Shown here: in pieces, positions 19,787-30,844 of the stretch | Numbering within the stretch: position 1 is the stretch's first letter | Layout: each line of letters begins with the position of its first letter | Assembly: GCA_964527325.1 (NCBI GenBank) | Contig: CAZGNU010000005.1 | Coordinates: 1-41,836, forward strand | Origin: UBA6164 sp964527325 | GTDB taxonomy: Bacteria; Patescibacteriota; Gracilibacteria; BD1-5; UBA6164 | Direction of reading: 5' to 3' | Length of the DNA stretch: 41,836 nt | Notes under the pieces: generated by a model | Seen by the model: only the letters and a program-made list of their open reading frames with translations | Database searches by the model: none | What the model was told of the DNA's origin: nothing | Program-made: the position numbers and the translations under genes

Positions 19787-20458
19787 TTAATTATTATTGC
19801 CTTCTAATGCTGTATAAAGTTCTGGATCAGTTTCTTTTAATGCTCTACTAATAATATATTCATCATTAATAAGATCCCCCCTAACACATTGTCAATTTTG
19901 TTTTCTTAAAGGTTTTCATGTTGTTTTTTCTAACAAAAAAAAGTCTGTAAATTGTTTTCAAATTGTTCAAGATGAAATATCAAAAAAAGCTACTATATAT
20001 TCTTTATCTTTGAAACTATATGTTTTTCAAAATATATTACTGATTGAAGAATGGTCTACATAAAATATTTTTTTTGTTTTCTTATTAATTAACACTGTAG
20101 AACAATCCGAACTATGATTTTTATCTAAATAATCAACCTCTTCATTATAATAATCCTGAACACTAGGATCATTTCAATAAAAATAATTATCTGCTAGAGC
20201 TGTATCCATTTTTACTTTTGCTTTAATGTCTACTAAAGAAACTTTTTGAAAAGTTTCTCAAAAAGCATTAACTTCTTCATGAATTGTTTCTACAATCATT
20301 TTCGTTCTATGAAGCCTAAAAACATCTCATATTTTTACCCCCCTTTCAACTAGATTAACAACATTTGCTTTTGTTGATTTTTTTTCATTTCAAATTATAG
20401 ACTCCGAGGTTGCTCATTTTTTTAAACCATTAAATCAATCTCATATAATATCTACCAT
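19787..20458 (-). CDS. Hypothetical protein
   Basis: 223 residues, soluble, no signal or membrane segment. The middle has a short region rich in acidic residues (NDPSVQDYYNEEVDYLDK) and two cysteines (HSSDCS, GQCVRG). No recognisable catalytic motif. The start at 20458 is chosen because the next upstream ATG is blocked by TAG. I cannot assign a family. Confidence 0.6.
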
Positions 20459-20630
20459 AATGTCATATAGTTATTTATAAATTAACTTATATATAAGTTT
20501 ACTACATTATATCATTTAATCCAAATAATGTATTAGTTTTAATTTATATATAAAATATTTCTCACTTTTCCTTTGCTTTTTTCTGCTGTATCTCTATAAT
20601 TCTTTTATATTTAATTATTTGTAAAAAAAC

Positions 20631-21698
20631 ATGAAAGAACAATTAGTAAATTTAAAAAAGCAGTTCGTAGAAAAAGTGGCTAGTATTAGCTCTTATGAAA
20701 ACCTAGAAAAACTGGAAAAGGATTTCCTTGGAAAAAAGGGAAAACTAAATGATATTTTAAAAGGAATCAAAGATTTATCTAATGAAGATAAAAAGATTGT
20801 TTGACCTGAGGCTAATAAATTAAAGATATTTATTTGAGCTGAGGTAGAAAAAAAGCAAGCTGAACTAGAAGAAGCTAAATATGCTCAAATAGAAGAAGAT
20901 GAAAAAATTGATGTAACTGCTGAATTTCCATCAAAAAAATTAGGTCATAAACACCCTATTAGTATTACTTCAAACCTGCTTGAAGAAATATTTATTTCTC
21001 TATGATTTAAAGTGGAAGATGGGCCTCAAGTGGAAGATGAAAATCATAATTTTGATAAGCTTAATATTCCAGATAATCATCCAGCTCGTGACGTTTGGGA
21101 TACTTTTTGGATTACTGATGACATAAATGATACAAAAAAATCATGAGATAAAAAATTACTTAGAACTCATACTAGTCCTGTACAGGTAAGAACTATGCTA
21201 AAATGAGACCTACCAATAAAAATAATCGTTCCAGGTAGAGTTTTTAGATATGAACAAGAAGACGCAAGACATACATGTAATTTTTATCAACTTGAATGAC
21301 TTGTTGTTTGAGAAGACGTAACATTTGGTGATCTTAAGTGGACACTAGACACTGTTATGAAAAAACTTCTTTGAGAAGATACAAAACTTAGATTTAGACC
21401 TAGCATTTTCCCGTTTACTGAGCCAAGTGCGGAAATAGACATTAGTTGTCAGTTATGCAAATGAACTGGTCAAGTAAAAGATGGAAATTGTAAAATGTGT
21501 TCAGGAGTAGGTTGGGTAGAATTGCTTTGAGCATGAATGGTTCATCCTACAGTATTAGAATGAGCCTGAGTAGATCCAGAAGTATACTCTGGTTTTGCAT
21601 TTTGAATGTGAATAGATAGAATTGCTGCTCAAAGATTTTGAGTAAGCTCTAGTAGAATGTTTTATCAAAGTAAATTAAAATTAAACGAACAGTTTTAA
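20631..21698 (+). CDS. pheS: Phenylalanyl-tRNA synthetase alpha subunit
   Basis: 355 residues. An N-terminal coiled coil (residues about 1-95) for tRNA binding precedes the class II catalytic core: GHKHPIS, motif 2 region PGRVFRYEQEDARHT, NFYQLEGLVVG, RFRPSIFPFTEPSAEID and motif 3 GFAFGMGIDRIAAQRFG. A cysteine cluster C273-x2-C276 and C287-x2-C290, present in several pheS lineages, probably binds zinc. PheS pairs with PheT to charge tRNA-Phe; pheT is not the next gene here, so the two subunits are encoded apart or pheT lies outside the window. Confidence 0.95.
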
Positions 21699-21699
21699 A

Positions 21700-21735
21700 A
21701 AACAAAAAGACCTGAATATTCAGGTCTTTTTGTTT
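21700..21735 (+). terminator. Intrinsic terminator of pheS
   Basis: A 36-base perfect palindrome, AAACAAAAAGACCTGAAT and its complement, starting two bases after the pheS stop. It overlaps the stop codon of the converging ATPase gene (21734-21736) and can act in both directions. Confidence 0.9.
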
Positions 21736-22951
21736 ATAATAAATAGAAAGGTATTATATTATAATCATCAATATTTCATTTAAAATTTTTTGAAATAATG
21801 ATTTTTTCTTTTAACTTAAATTTTTTATCAAAATGCTTTAATCATTTTGTATCAGATTTTTTGATTTTTGATTTATATTTAATTTCTAATCATATTAAAT
21901 CAACATTTATATCATTTTGATTTTTTAATTGTATAAAATCAACCTCTTTATTTCAAACTCTATAAAAATATTCTAAATCTAATAAATTTAATATATAATT
22001 TTCAAAAATCTCTCAATTAATTTCTTTTCATAAACAAAAACTAGTACTTTCTAAATATACTTTTTTTAATTTTCTCTCTGTTTTTATTAAATTCGTAGAA
22101 TAATTATATACTTTTTTGATTAAAAAAGCTTCTTCTAAATAATAAATATATTTTTCTAAAGTTCTTTGATCAATATCTAAATCATTTGCAAAATTTTTAT
22201 AATCTAAAATCATTCATGGCTTATTTGATATAATTTTAAAAATTTTAAGCAAAATATCTGGATACTCTATTTTAAAATATGTTGTAATATCCTCTTTTAT
22301 GATTTTATTAACAAGAGAATTTATATATGTAAAAATATCCTCGTCAGAAAAATCAATAATATCAATAAATTGTCTAAAAACATATTTTTCAAATTCCTTA
22401 ATTATTTCATCACTATAAATTCATTTATCATCCAAATAATACTCTAACTTTTTATATCTCAAAAATTCTTCAAATTTTAAAGGTTTAATATAAGTTTCAA
22501 ATATTCTTCAAGCTAAAGATTCTTTTTTTTGTAAATATAAAGAACTAGAACCCGAAAGAATAAACTTTATGTTTGGATAAAAGTCATAATATATTTTAAT
22601 TTTTGATTGCCAATCAGGCACTTTTTGTATTTCATCTAAAAAAATATAAGTTTTTTCATTTTCTAAATCTATATCCGTTATCTTAATATATTCTTCAATT
22701 ATTTCTTTAATATCTCAAAGTTCATCAAAAGAATAAAAAAATATATTTTTTCTATTTACGTTGTTATTTACAATCAAATCGTCTATTAATTGTTTCATTA
22801 AAGTTGTTTTTCAAACTCTCCTAATTCAAATAATATTTAAAATAAATTTATTTTTAATTCTATATAATAAATCATCAAAATAATCTCTTTTAAAAGAAAT
22901 ATCATAAAAAAAGTCTTTTTTCCAATGTTTATTAAATTGATTTAAATACAT
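21734..22951 (-). CDS. AAA ATPase, DUF4143-type
   Basis: 405 residues. Walker A GIRRVGKTT at residues 42-50, Walker B YIFLDE near residue 110, then LSGSSS sensor-like motif and a winged-helix-like stretch (DLDIDQRTLEKYIYYLEEAFLI). The C-terminal DUF4143 segment has KEVDFIQ and LGLEIKYKSK, keeping the D-xn-ExK residues. It converges with pheS. The same overall architecture is seen in the copies at 34050 and 40830. Confidence 0.85.
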
Positions 22952-23099
22952 AGCTATGTTATTATTTTTAAGTTTTAGTTACATTGAAATGTAATTAAAT
23001 TAAAGTAAAAGTCAAATTTTTATTTTTAAACTTTTTTTAATTTTCTCTTTACTATTTACTATATTTTCCTTATAATAAGGAAAATTAATTATAAAAAAC

Positions 23100-23522
23100 A
23101 TGAATTTATTATTAAAAGAAATAAAATTATTTTCAAAACAAAATTGGTGGATTTATATAATATTTATAATCTGCCTTTTTATAATTTACAAAACAGGTAG
23201 CTGAAATTTAGTAGAAATTAGTCTTATTTTTGCTCTACATTTTTTATGAGATGCTTTTATGATGATGATGTGAGATTACTATGCAAACAAAGATTATAAA
23301 AAATGAACTTTATCTCAAATATGAGGGTTTACAACATTTTTTGTAATATGACTATACGCTTGATTAAGTAACTGAAAATGGAATTATCTTTTACCTCAAA
23401 CAGTTTTTATTTGGCCTGCAATAAAATGATATTTTGAAGAAGTAAAAAACAAAAAAAGTAAAATTTTAGATTATAAAATAGTTTTGTTTTTTTTGATTAA
23501 TTGTGTTATTTGTTTACTATAG
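23100..23522 (+). CDS. Membrane protein, unknown
   Basis: 140 residues with four hydrophobic segments and a short charged loop (GDYYANKDYKKG). Ends TAG. It overlaps the next small membrane ORF and leads into the WecA-like gene, so the three may be cotranscribed and act in envelope glycan synthesis; that link is only by position. Confidence 0.6.
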
Positions 23523-23781
23523 TATATGATACTTAAAAGATATTTGAAAACTTGTTCAAATTTTATGATTTATTTGTTTTGCATTATGATTAATATTAAA
23601 AAATAAAAATAAACAATATTTTATTAGTTTATTATGAATTTGATTAACTGTAATCTGATCAGGCCTACTTTTATATAAGTCATTTCTAATAAAAAATATA
23701 ACTTGAACTGATTTATCTTATACACTTCTTCCATTTACGGTATTTGTCTTTTATTTTAAAAATTTTAAAAAACATTTATAA
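23503..23781 (+). CDS. Small membrane protein, GTG start
   Basis: 92 residues if the GTG at 23503 is used; no in-frame ATG exists between the preceding TAG and the body of the ORF, so the start is uncertain. Two to three hydrophobic segments. The frame overlaps the end of the upstream gene by 20 bases and stops three bases before the WecA-like gene. Several TGA codons fall at glycine-like positions in hydrophobic helices, which supports a real gene. Confidence 0.5.
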
Positions 23782-23784
23782 TTT

Positions 23785-24837
23785 ATGATTCTAAATTATT
23801 TACAAATATTCTGACTTTCAATAATAATTTCTTTAATACTTATATTAATATTAAAGAAACTATTTTATAAATACAAAATTTTAGATAATCCAATAAAATA
23901 CTCTTTAAAAAGAAAGCCTATTCCTTACGCAATGTGAATAGTATTTTTTATTGCATTTTTTATTGTGAGCTACTTTTTTGTTGATTACACATATAAATTA
24001 TGACTCATTTGGGTGTTTTGATTTTTTATTACATGAATTAGTTTTTTAGACGATAGATTACATGTAAGTCCAAAAATAAGGTTGATATTCCAAATAATAA
24101 TTTGAGCTGTAATATGACTTACCTCTATAAAAATAGGATATATTAGTAATATTTTTTGATGAATTTTAAACCTAGAAACGTATAATATAATACTTTTTGA
24201 TTATACAATTTATCTAATTCCTTTATTTTTTACTATTCTTTGGTATGTGTTTGTTTTTAATGCACTGAATTGGACAGACTGAATACAGGGAAACACTTCA
24301 GGATTATCTATTATATCATTTTTAATACTTTTCTTTTTATGAGTAATTTTATTTAATAGAGATAATGATCCTGATTTAATAAAAAATGCTGAATTTATAA
24401 TGAAAATTTGTTTAATTTTAGTTTGAATAATTATACCTTTTTGGTGGTTTGATATTAAAGAAAAAATACTCATGTGAGATAGTTGAACTATGTTTCTCGG
24501 ATTTATGTTAGCCACACTAGCAATTATTTCTGGTTGAAAAATAGCCACAGTACTTGTTGTTTTTTGAATTTATTCAGTTGATACAGTTTACGTAATAATA
24601 TCACGATTATTAAATAAAAAAAGCCCTCTTCAGGGTGATTTTAATCATCTCCATCATAGACTACTAAAAATATGATTATCTAAAAAATGAGTATTATCAC
24701 TTGTTTATTCTCTTTCATTTTTGTTTTGATTAACTGCCTTGTTTTTAGACAGAACATGAAAAATAATAGTTTTTTTAATAATAGTTGCTCTTGTTATTTT
24801 TATAAATAAAATAGTAGAGATTGTAATAAAAAAATAA
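23785..24837 (+). CDS. WecA/MraY-family glycan phosphotransferase
   Basis: 350 residues, polytopic (about ten segments). Family motifs in order: DNPIKYSLKRKPIPY (cytoplasmic loop), FLDD at residues 87-90, NALNWTDGI, MGDSGTMFLGF and the HLHHRLL loop. These enzymes transfer a sugar-1-phosphate from a UDP-sugar to undecaprenyl phosphate, starting peptidoglycan or surface-polymer synthesis. The HxHHR loop and the NxxNxxDG pattern are closer to the WecA/TagO group than to MraY. In this AT-rich gene many membrane glycines are TGA. It ends 55 bases before a pilin gene whose leader carries repeat DNA. Confidence 0.88.
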
Positions 24838-24842
24838 CATAC

Positions 24843-24962
24843 AAATTCCCCCCTAACCCCCCTTTATTAAAGGGGGGAATAACACAAAAAATATGAAAAA
24901 ATATAATATTAAAAATAATTGCAGTTCATCCCCTTTAATAAAGGGGATTATAGGGGAATTAT
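24843..24962. mobile_element. REPIN-like inverted pair spanning a pilin start
   Basis: Left unit AATTCCCCCCTAACCCCCC followed by TTTATTAAAGGGGGGAAT (24844-24880). Right unit is the inverse, GGGGATTATAGGGGAATT preceded by TCCCCTTTAATAAA (about 24913-24962). Reversed, it reads AATTCCCCTATAATCCCC then TTTATTAAAGGGG, matching the left unit. The pilin ATG at 24893 lies between the two units and the right unit encodes residues about 12-23. Confidence 0.7.
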
Positions 24963-25645
24963 TTGCTTTTACATTAATAGAATTAATTGTAGTAATATCA
25001 ATTATTACTCTTATTTCTTCGACTTGAATTTTCTATTTTCTAGATTTTGTACAAGAACAAGAAATAAACGGGAAGTTATATATAGTAGAAGATGAAATCA
25101 AACAATTAGACAAAAAAATTAAAAATTATGAAATATTAGATTATGAATTAGTTTTTAATACAACAAGCACATGAAGTAAATCTTACATTACATACATTAA
25201 TAATTTTGATTCTGAAAATCAAGAACTAATTATCACTAATACAACTTGATCGTGAATAATAAAAGCCATTAATTCTTGATCCTGAGTAATTCAAATCTAT
25301 AAAAAAAATAAGCTTTATGTAAAAAAGATGATTGATAGAAGCATAGATTATAATTATGATTTTGATGATTCACAGAATTATAAGATAACTTGAACATTTT
25401 CTTGAAAAACTATTAACAATATTATATTTAATTATTTTACAGAAGATAATTTATACCCAGAAAAAAACAATTTACTTGAGTTAATAAAAATATCAAACAC
25501 TGAAAGCGGAAGTGATTTATGAAATATTACAATTACAAATATTTGATGAAATAAAACAATAACAGATTGAAGTAATAAATATAATGAAATATATTTATTG
25601 TTTGAAAATAATTGAAAAGAAAAATTTATAAAGATTGGAAAATAA
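24893..25645 (+). CDS. Type IV pilin-like protein with repeat-derived leader
   Basis: 250 residues. The class III signal FTLIELIVV begins at residue 26 with the conserved glutamate at +5, followed by a hydrophobic helix. The leader is long (25 residues) and its second half (SPLIKGIIGEL) is encoded by a palindromic repeat. The residue before the cleavage site is alanine rather than glycine. The rest is a soluble, lysine/asparagine-rich domain without cysteine pairs apart from the leader. Probably a minor pilin or pseudopilin. An alternative without the repeat would start inside it, but I find no in-frame ATG after the repeat before the helix. Confidence 0.75.
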
Positions 25646-25649
25646 TTAT

Positions 25650-25695
25650 CCCTAACCTGAATCCTTTCCCTTAAGTCTAAGGGCAAGGGGCTACA
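25650..25695. repeat. Single palindromic GC-rich repeat
   Basis: CCCTAACCTGAATCC, then CCCTTAAGTCTAAGGG and CAAGGGGCTAC, lying between the pilin stop and fmt. CCCTTA/TAAGGG forms a small hairpin. It resembles the other GC-rich elements in composition and in the CCCTAACC start but is a single unit. Confidence 0.5.
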
Positions 25696-25720
25696 ATTTT
25701 AAATTACTTAAATAAATAAA

Positions 25721-26713
25721 ATGAAAATAGCATTTTTTTGAACATGAGAATTTTCTAGAAATATTTTGAAATGAATACTAACAGACAAAAGTATTAATAT
25801 TTGACTAGTTGTATCCCAACCAGACAAACCAGTGTGAAGAAAAAAAATAATCACAAAAACTCCAGTAAAAATATTAGCCGAAGAAAATAATATAAAAGTA
25901 TTACAACCTGAAAAACTAAAAACCTCACCCCAACCCTCTCCTTTGGAGGAGAGGGAGCAAGAACAATTAGAGCATTTTTACAAAGAATTAAGAGATTGAA
26001 ATTTTGATTTTATAGTAGTAGTTGCTTATTGAAAAATAGTACCAAAAGAGGTTCTTGATGCACCAAAACATTGATGCATTAATATTCACGGATCAATTCT
26101 TCCAAAATATAGATGAGCAAGTCCAATTCAAGAAGCTATAAAAAACTGAGATACTGAAACATGATTAACAATTATGTATATGTCAGAAGCAATGGATGAG
26201 TGAGATATTTTATCTGTCCATAATGTCCAAGTTGACAAACTAGACAACACGCTAGACATATTTAAAAGATTTGAAGAAATAGGGCCTAAGCTATTAATAA
26301 ATACTCTAAATTGAATACTTGACTGAACAGTTAAATGACAAAAACAAGATGACAAAAAAGCAACATATTGTTCAAAAATATCTAAACAAGATTGAGAAAT
26401 AAATTTTAAAACTGATTTATGAACAGAAATTTACAACAAATACAGATCATATTTTCCTTGGCCATGAATTTATACTTATTATAATGATAAAAAGTTAAAT
26501 TTAGAAAAAATAACCTCACCCCAACCCTCTCCTTTGGAGGAGAGGGAGCAAGAAGCTTGAAAAGTTGTAAAAATAGACAAAAAAAATATCTGAATAAGAA
26601 CTATTGACAATAAAATATTAATTTTAAGACAAGTAAAACTTGAATGAAAGAAAAGTATGGATATACTCTCTTTTGTAAATTGAAATAAAGACTTTTTAGA
26701 TTATAAATTTTAA
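25721..26713 (+). CDS. fmt: Methionyl-tRNA formyltransferase with two in-frame repeat insertions
   Basis: Formylates initiator Met-tRNA. 330 residues, somewhat over the usual ~310. The catalytic domain shows FFGTGEFSRNIL, VSQPDKPVGR, NIHGSILPKYRGASPIQ (residues 121-137, with the N-x-H of the active site) and MDEGDIL; the C-terminal OB-like domain follows. Two identical 14-residue inserts (TSPQPSPLEEREQE) occur at residues 68-81 and 265-278, each encoded by the same 43-bp palindromic repeat. The first lies in a loop of the N-terminal domain, the second in the C-terminal domain, so activity may be retained. Ends two bases before the ABC permease gene. Confidence 0.93.
25921..25963 (+). repeat. 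43-bp palindromic repeat in fmt, copy 1
   Basis: AACCTCACCCCAA followed by the hairpin CCCTCTCCT-ttgg-AGGAGAGGG and GAGCAAGAA-type tail. Identical base for base to copy 2 at 26512 and read in the same frame. GC-rich in an AT-rich gene. Confidence 0.9.
26512..26554 (+). repeat. 43-bp palindromic repeat in fmt, copy 2
   Basis: Identical to copy 1 and in the same reading frame and orientation, 591 bases downstream. The exact identity implies a recent origin or gene conversion between the copies. Confidence 0.9.
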
Positions 26714-26715
26714 CC

Positions 26716-27477
26716 ATGATAAACATAGCACTAAACACTTTTAAGGAAATTACTAGAAACAAATTTTTATATTTGATACTGTTCTTTGCCTTTGTATTTA
26801 TAGTATTTTCTGTACTATTATGAAAATTAACTATATGAGATGATAATAAAATAATTGTAGATTTTTGATTAGCAATGATTGAAATATTTTGATTGGTTTG
26901 AGTTTTGTTCGTATGATCTCAACTACTTTTTAAAGAAATAGAATGAAAAACTATATTTTTAATACTAAGTAAACCAATAAAAAGATATGAATTTATATTA
27001 GGAAAATTTTTATGATTTTCTGCTACAGTAGCATTAATAGTAGCATTACAATCAATTTTATTTCTAATAGTGTTATTAATTAAAGGAATTGATGTAACTC
27101 ATTTAATTTCATTTTCTCTGCTATTTACATTCTTTAAACTTGAGATACTACTATCACTAGTATTTTTCTTCTCAACATTTATGTCAAATATGTTAACTAT
27201 ATTAGTAACTCTAATGATTTACTTTTTAAGCCACAGTTTCACTATAATAATAGACATTGCAAATAGATCAGCTAACCAAATAGCCTTATATTTTTCAAAA
27301 TGATTACAATTATTATTTCCTCCATTTGAAGCACTAAACATAAAAGATGTAATATGAAGCTTCTCAAATTTTCATGCAAACTATTTTTTATTTAATACAG
27401 CATATTCTATAGTTTATCTAACAGTTATTTTATACTTTGCAATACTAATATTTGAAAAGAAAAAATTTGAGAATTAA
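26716..27477 (+). CDS. ABC-2 type transporter permease
   Basis: 253 residues. MINIALNTFKEITRNKFLYLI is the characteristic start of ABC-2 permeases such as the CcmB/NosY-like group; about six transmembrane segments follow, with the cytoplasmic KPIKRYEFILGKFLG between the second and third, a conserved feature of the family. An ATP-binding partner is not adjacent. It starts two bases after fmt and ends at a terminator, so the two are probably cotranscribed. Confidence 0.8.
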
Positions 27478-27505
27478 AAAAAATCGAAATATTTCCGATT
27501 TTTTA
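27478..27505 (+). terminator. Intrinsic terminator after the ABC permease
   Basis: AAAAAATCG / CGATTTTTT stem with a nine-base loop. Its 3' end overlaps the stop of the converging small gene. Confidence 0.85.
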
Positions 27506-27931
27506 TTCTTTAAATATTCAATTCATATGAGCTTTTCCTCATCATCTTGAAATATTTCCTGTTTGTGGATTATTAACATTATTTTGTGCATAATATTGTA
27601 ATCCTTCCTCAAAGCCATCATTTGGTTGTGAATTATAAAAAGTTCCATCAACTCATTTTTGCATTCATGGCATTTTATTAAGCACTAACTTACCATCAGA
27701 TCACATTGTAGCCACTCTTCCTAAATTTCAATTTATTTTATTAATAGCTCCGTTTCAAGCATTATTTTGAATTTCTTGTATAAAAGTTATTCATCAAGGT
27801 CTATTTGCTAATATATTTATTTTATTTTTTGCTGGTTTTTGTGCTTCAGAAGTGTGATCCACAGCCTCTTGTTGTATTGGCTCAATTTTTATTGACTCAC
27901 TAGCTCCTGGTCATATATTTATATTTCCCAT
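27503..27931 (-). CDS. Hypothetical soluble protein
   Basis: 142 residues, starting MGNINIGPGASESIKIEP. Glycine- and asparagine-rich, with many glycines from TGA, no hydrophobic segment. No family recognised. It is the second gene of a two-gene operon, ten bases after the gene at 27942-28214. Confidence 0.6.
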
Positions 27932-27941
27932 ATTATAATAT

Positions 27942-28214
27942 TTATGAATTAAGTATTTTATTTATTTCTTCTTCTGCTTCTTGTTTTTCGGCATTTTCTT
28001 CTTTTTGAATTGCTTCCATTTGTTTCCTATCACCTTCCTTTATAAATTCATCTGCTTTCTCTACAAAATCAAGTTCACTATTATAAACACTAATTAATAT
28101 TTGTCTTAATAGCTCTGGTTCAAAACTTTTTGCCTCTTCTAATAAACTTTCTTTAAAATTATCACTTAAAACAGGAGTTCATTTTATGTATTCTTTAAAT
28201 TTATTGTAATCCAT
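27942..28214 (-). CDS. Small helical protein, unknown
   Basis: 90 residues, acidic, no TGA codon except one early glycine-like position; the C-terminal half (EKADEFIKEGDRKQMEAIQK onward) is almost all charged helix formers and probably a coiled coil. Function unknown. Divergently oriented to prmC with 50 bases between the starts. Confidence 0.55.
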
Positions 28215-28264
28215 TGTTTTTTATTTAAACTTATATTATATATATTACTATATTAATAAATATT

Positions 28265-29071
28265 ATGCAAAATAATGAAAGATTAATAATTCAAAAAGTA
28301 ACTGGTCTTTCTAAAAGTCAGTTATTTTTAAATCCAGAAATTGATTCAAAATCTCAAAAAGATATCAATTTACTGTTAAAAAGATATCAAAATGGTGAAC
28401 CAATTGAGTATATAATAAACAATGCAGAATTTTATTCTCTAGATTTTTTTGTTGATCAAAATGTACTGATCCCTAAAAATGATACAGAAGTTATGGTTGA
28501 TAAAGCAATAGAAACAATAATTAGTTTCAATAATGTTACCTTAATTGATGTTTGAACTGGTAGCGGATGTATTGTTATATCTATAATAAAAAACACTGAA
28601 AAAATAAAAAATTGTTATGCTGTTGATATTTCAAGAAAAGTACTTGAGGTAACTCAAAAAAACATCATAAAACATTCTTTAGAAAAAAAAATAAAATGTA
28701 TTAAATCTGATTTACTAAAAAAGCTTATTTGAAACAAAGATTTCCAGATAAATTCAAATCTTATAATTACAGCTAATCTTCCATATATCAAGACATGAGA
28801 TCATAAAAATATGGATAAAGAAACTGTAAAATATGAACCAGATCTAGCTCTTTATTGATGAAAAGAAACAGGTTTTGAGTTGTATGAACAACTAATAAAA
28901 GAATGTAAGTTATTAAAAAAATTAAATAACATAAAAAAATTGATACTCTTTATAGAAATTGGCTTTGATCAAGCTGAATATTCTAAAGAATATTTAAATA
29001 ATAAAGAATTAAGTTTTAGTATTTATAAGGATAATAGTTGAGTTAATAGGTGTATTAAAATTGAGATTTAA
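28265..29071 (+). CDS. prmC: Release factor glutamine methyltransferase
   Basis: 268 residues. Methylates the GGQ glutamine of release factors. The N-terminal helical domain ends in EPIEYIINNAEFYSLDFFVDQ (usually PLqYi.G..eF.g..f.V), then the SAM-binding DVGTGSG at residues 95-101 and the substrate-binding NLPY at 171-174. TGA encodes the first glycine of the SAM motif. With UGA reassigned, RF2 would be dispensable, so RF1 is the expected substrate. Confidence 0.92.
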
Positions 29072-29158
29072 AAATATTTTCCAACTAAAAAATAACTATT
29101 TTTTTAGCTATCTTTTATACATACACTCTAATAAATTTTAATTTATTTTTTAAGATAT

Positions 29159-30502
29159 TTACTCAAAAATAATTTTTGATACTAAATACATTGGTAATAT
29201 CTCAAATCCCCTTTTATTGTTTTTAGAATAATTTTGCATAGTGACTTTATATGCATATTTCGGTGAATATTTTTTTATATAAGCATCTAGACTTTTTGCT
29301 CTTCTTGATCTTTTTAAAGACTTTACCTCAACAGGTATTATATTATTTTCATTATCTGAAAACAAAAATTCTATTTCAGATGTTGCTTCTTTCCAAGAAA
29401 GCAAATCTTTATCTAGCACCTTAAATAACTCTTGTGCTACAAAATTTTCAGCAATAAATCATTTATAAATACCCAATTCTTCTCATACTATAGATCAAAT
29501 TGGTGTATCAAGAGATGCATTTAAAAGTCATATATCATGAAAAAACAATTTAAATACATTATGTTTTGTATAAGATTTTAATGGATGTTCGGATTTATTT
29601 ACTATATAATTTTTTATTACAAGCCTTGCTCATGACAACCAACTTAATGGTCAGCTTATTCTATCAAAACCTTTTTGCTTAGGAATAACTCAAGTAAATT
29701 TAAATTTATTTACATCTTCATCATAACAAAGCGATAATTGTTTTGAGACAGAATCATATAAAGATAATATATGTGCAGAATTAACAACTCAAGAATATTT
29801 AGAAAAATCCGATCTATAACTTTCAAGTAGATAATTTTGTAAGTCTCTAACTCATTTTAACGCAACAATATTATTATTATTTTTAATTTCTTCTTTATAA
29901 AAATCAACTATTTCAGGCATTCATCATATCGCAAAATACAAATTTAAATATTCAAGTAATTCATTGTGATATAAACCATCTAATTTTGTAATATTTTTTA
30001 TATTAATTGTATCATAATAATTAGATAAGCGCTTATTTAATGCATTTAAAAATTCTCCAAAAGATAATGGAAACATTGACAAAAATTCTACTTTTCATAC
30101 AGGAAAAGCTTCTTTATTTTTTATAAGTCATAAATAACTTCCAGCTGAAATAATTGCTAATTTTTTTCTTTCTTCACAAAAAAATTTTAAAGAATTAATT
30201 GCAAGAGGACATTCTTGTATTTCATCAAAAAACAATAAATCATTTTCAATATCTATTGAGTCGTTAAGTAAATATTCTAGTTTATTTATTAAAATATCAA
30301 CTGCAATATCACCATCAAAAATTTTATGAACCTTTTTATTTGACTGAAAATTAATCTCATGAATTTTATTAAAATATTTTTTTCAAAATTCTTTAACAAT
30401 ATAAGATTTTCATATTTGTCTAGCTCCTTTTAAAATTAAAGGTTTTCTATATTTTTTAGCTTTCCAATCAATTAAATTATTAATTATTTCTCTATTAAGC
30501 AT
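29159..30502 (-). CDS. AAA ATPase, DUF4143-type
   Basis: 447 residues. Walker A GARQIGKS at residues 26-33, Walker B LLFFDE followed by IQE, then a SAGSYLG sensor and the FPLSFGEFL segment characteristic of this family. The C-terminal SEIEFLF and IIPVEVKSLKRSR preserve the E-xn-EVK motif of the nuclease-like fold. This copy resembles the longer DUF4143 subgroup that begins with RKPLILKGARQ. Converges with prmC. Natural role unknown. Confidence 0.85.
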
Positions 30503-30675
30503 ATATTTTAATATTAATACATATATAATTTTTCCCAAATACAGGAATAATACATACCCTTTTTCTCCCATATTTAGTAAAATTATAGTATTTTATATGT
30601 AAAAAGTCAAATTTTATACAAAAATAAATAATTCAAAAATTGACATTTTACACAAAAAAAAATAAACTGTACAAT

Positions 30676-30789
30676 ATGACAACGATTACAGCAACAGATA
30701 TAAAACACTCTTTTTGAGAACAACTTAAAAATATTATTATTCTTGAAAGAAGAGATTTGGTTTATAATATGGTAACAAATTTGTTGTAA
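30676..30789 (+). CDS. Possible short ORF or gene remnant
   Basis: 37 codons starting MTTITATDIKHSFGEQ and ending TAA TAA. The start resembles the N-terminus of some Phd/YefM-like antitoxins but the rest does not continue as one, so it may be a remnant. The surrounding 342-base gap (30503-30844) otherwise holds only AT-rich sequence with a TTGACA at 30639-30644 that has no well-placed -10 partner. Confidence 0.25.
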
Positions 30790-30844
30790 TAATTTGAAAA
30801 TAATGTTATTATTACTAAGAGTTTAATATTTCTTTCTTACAATT

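Noticed and set aside
24843..24880. Simple terminator of the WecA-like gene
   Set aside because: It could act as one, but its inverted partner at 24913-24962 inside the next gene points to an inserted repeat pair.
30676..30789. A Phd/YefM-type antitoxin
   Set aside because: Only the first few residues are suggestive; the remainder is too short and there is no toxin gene next to it.
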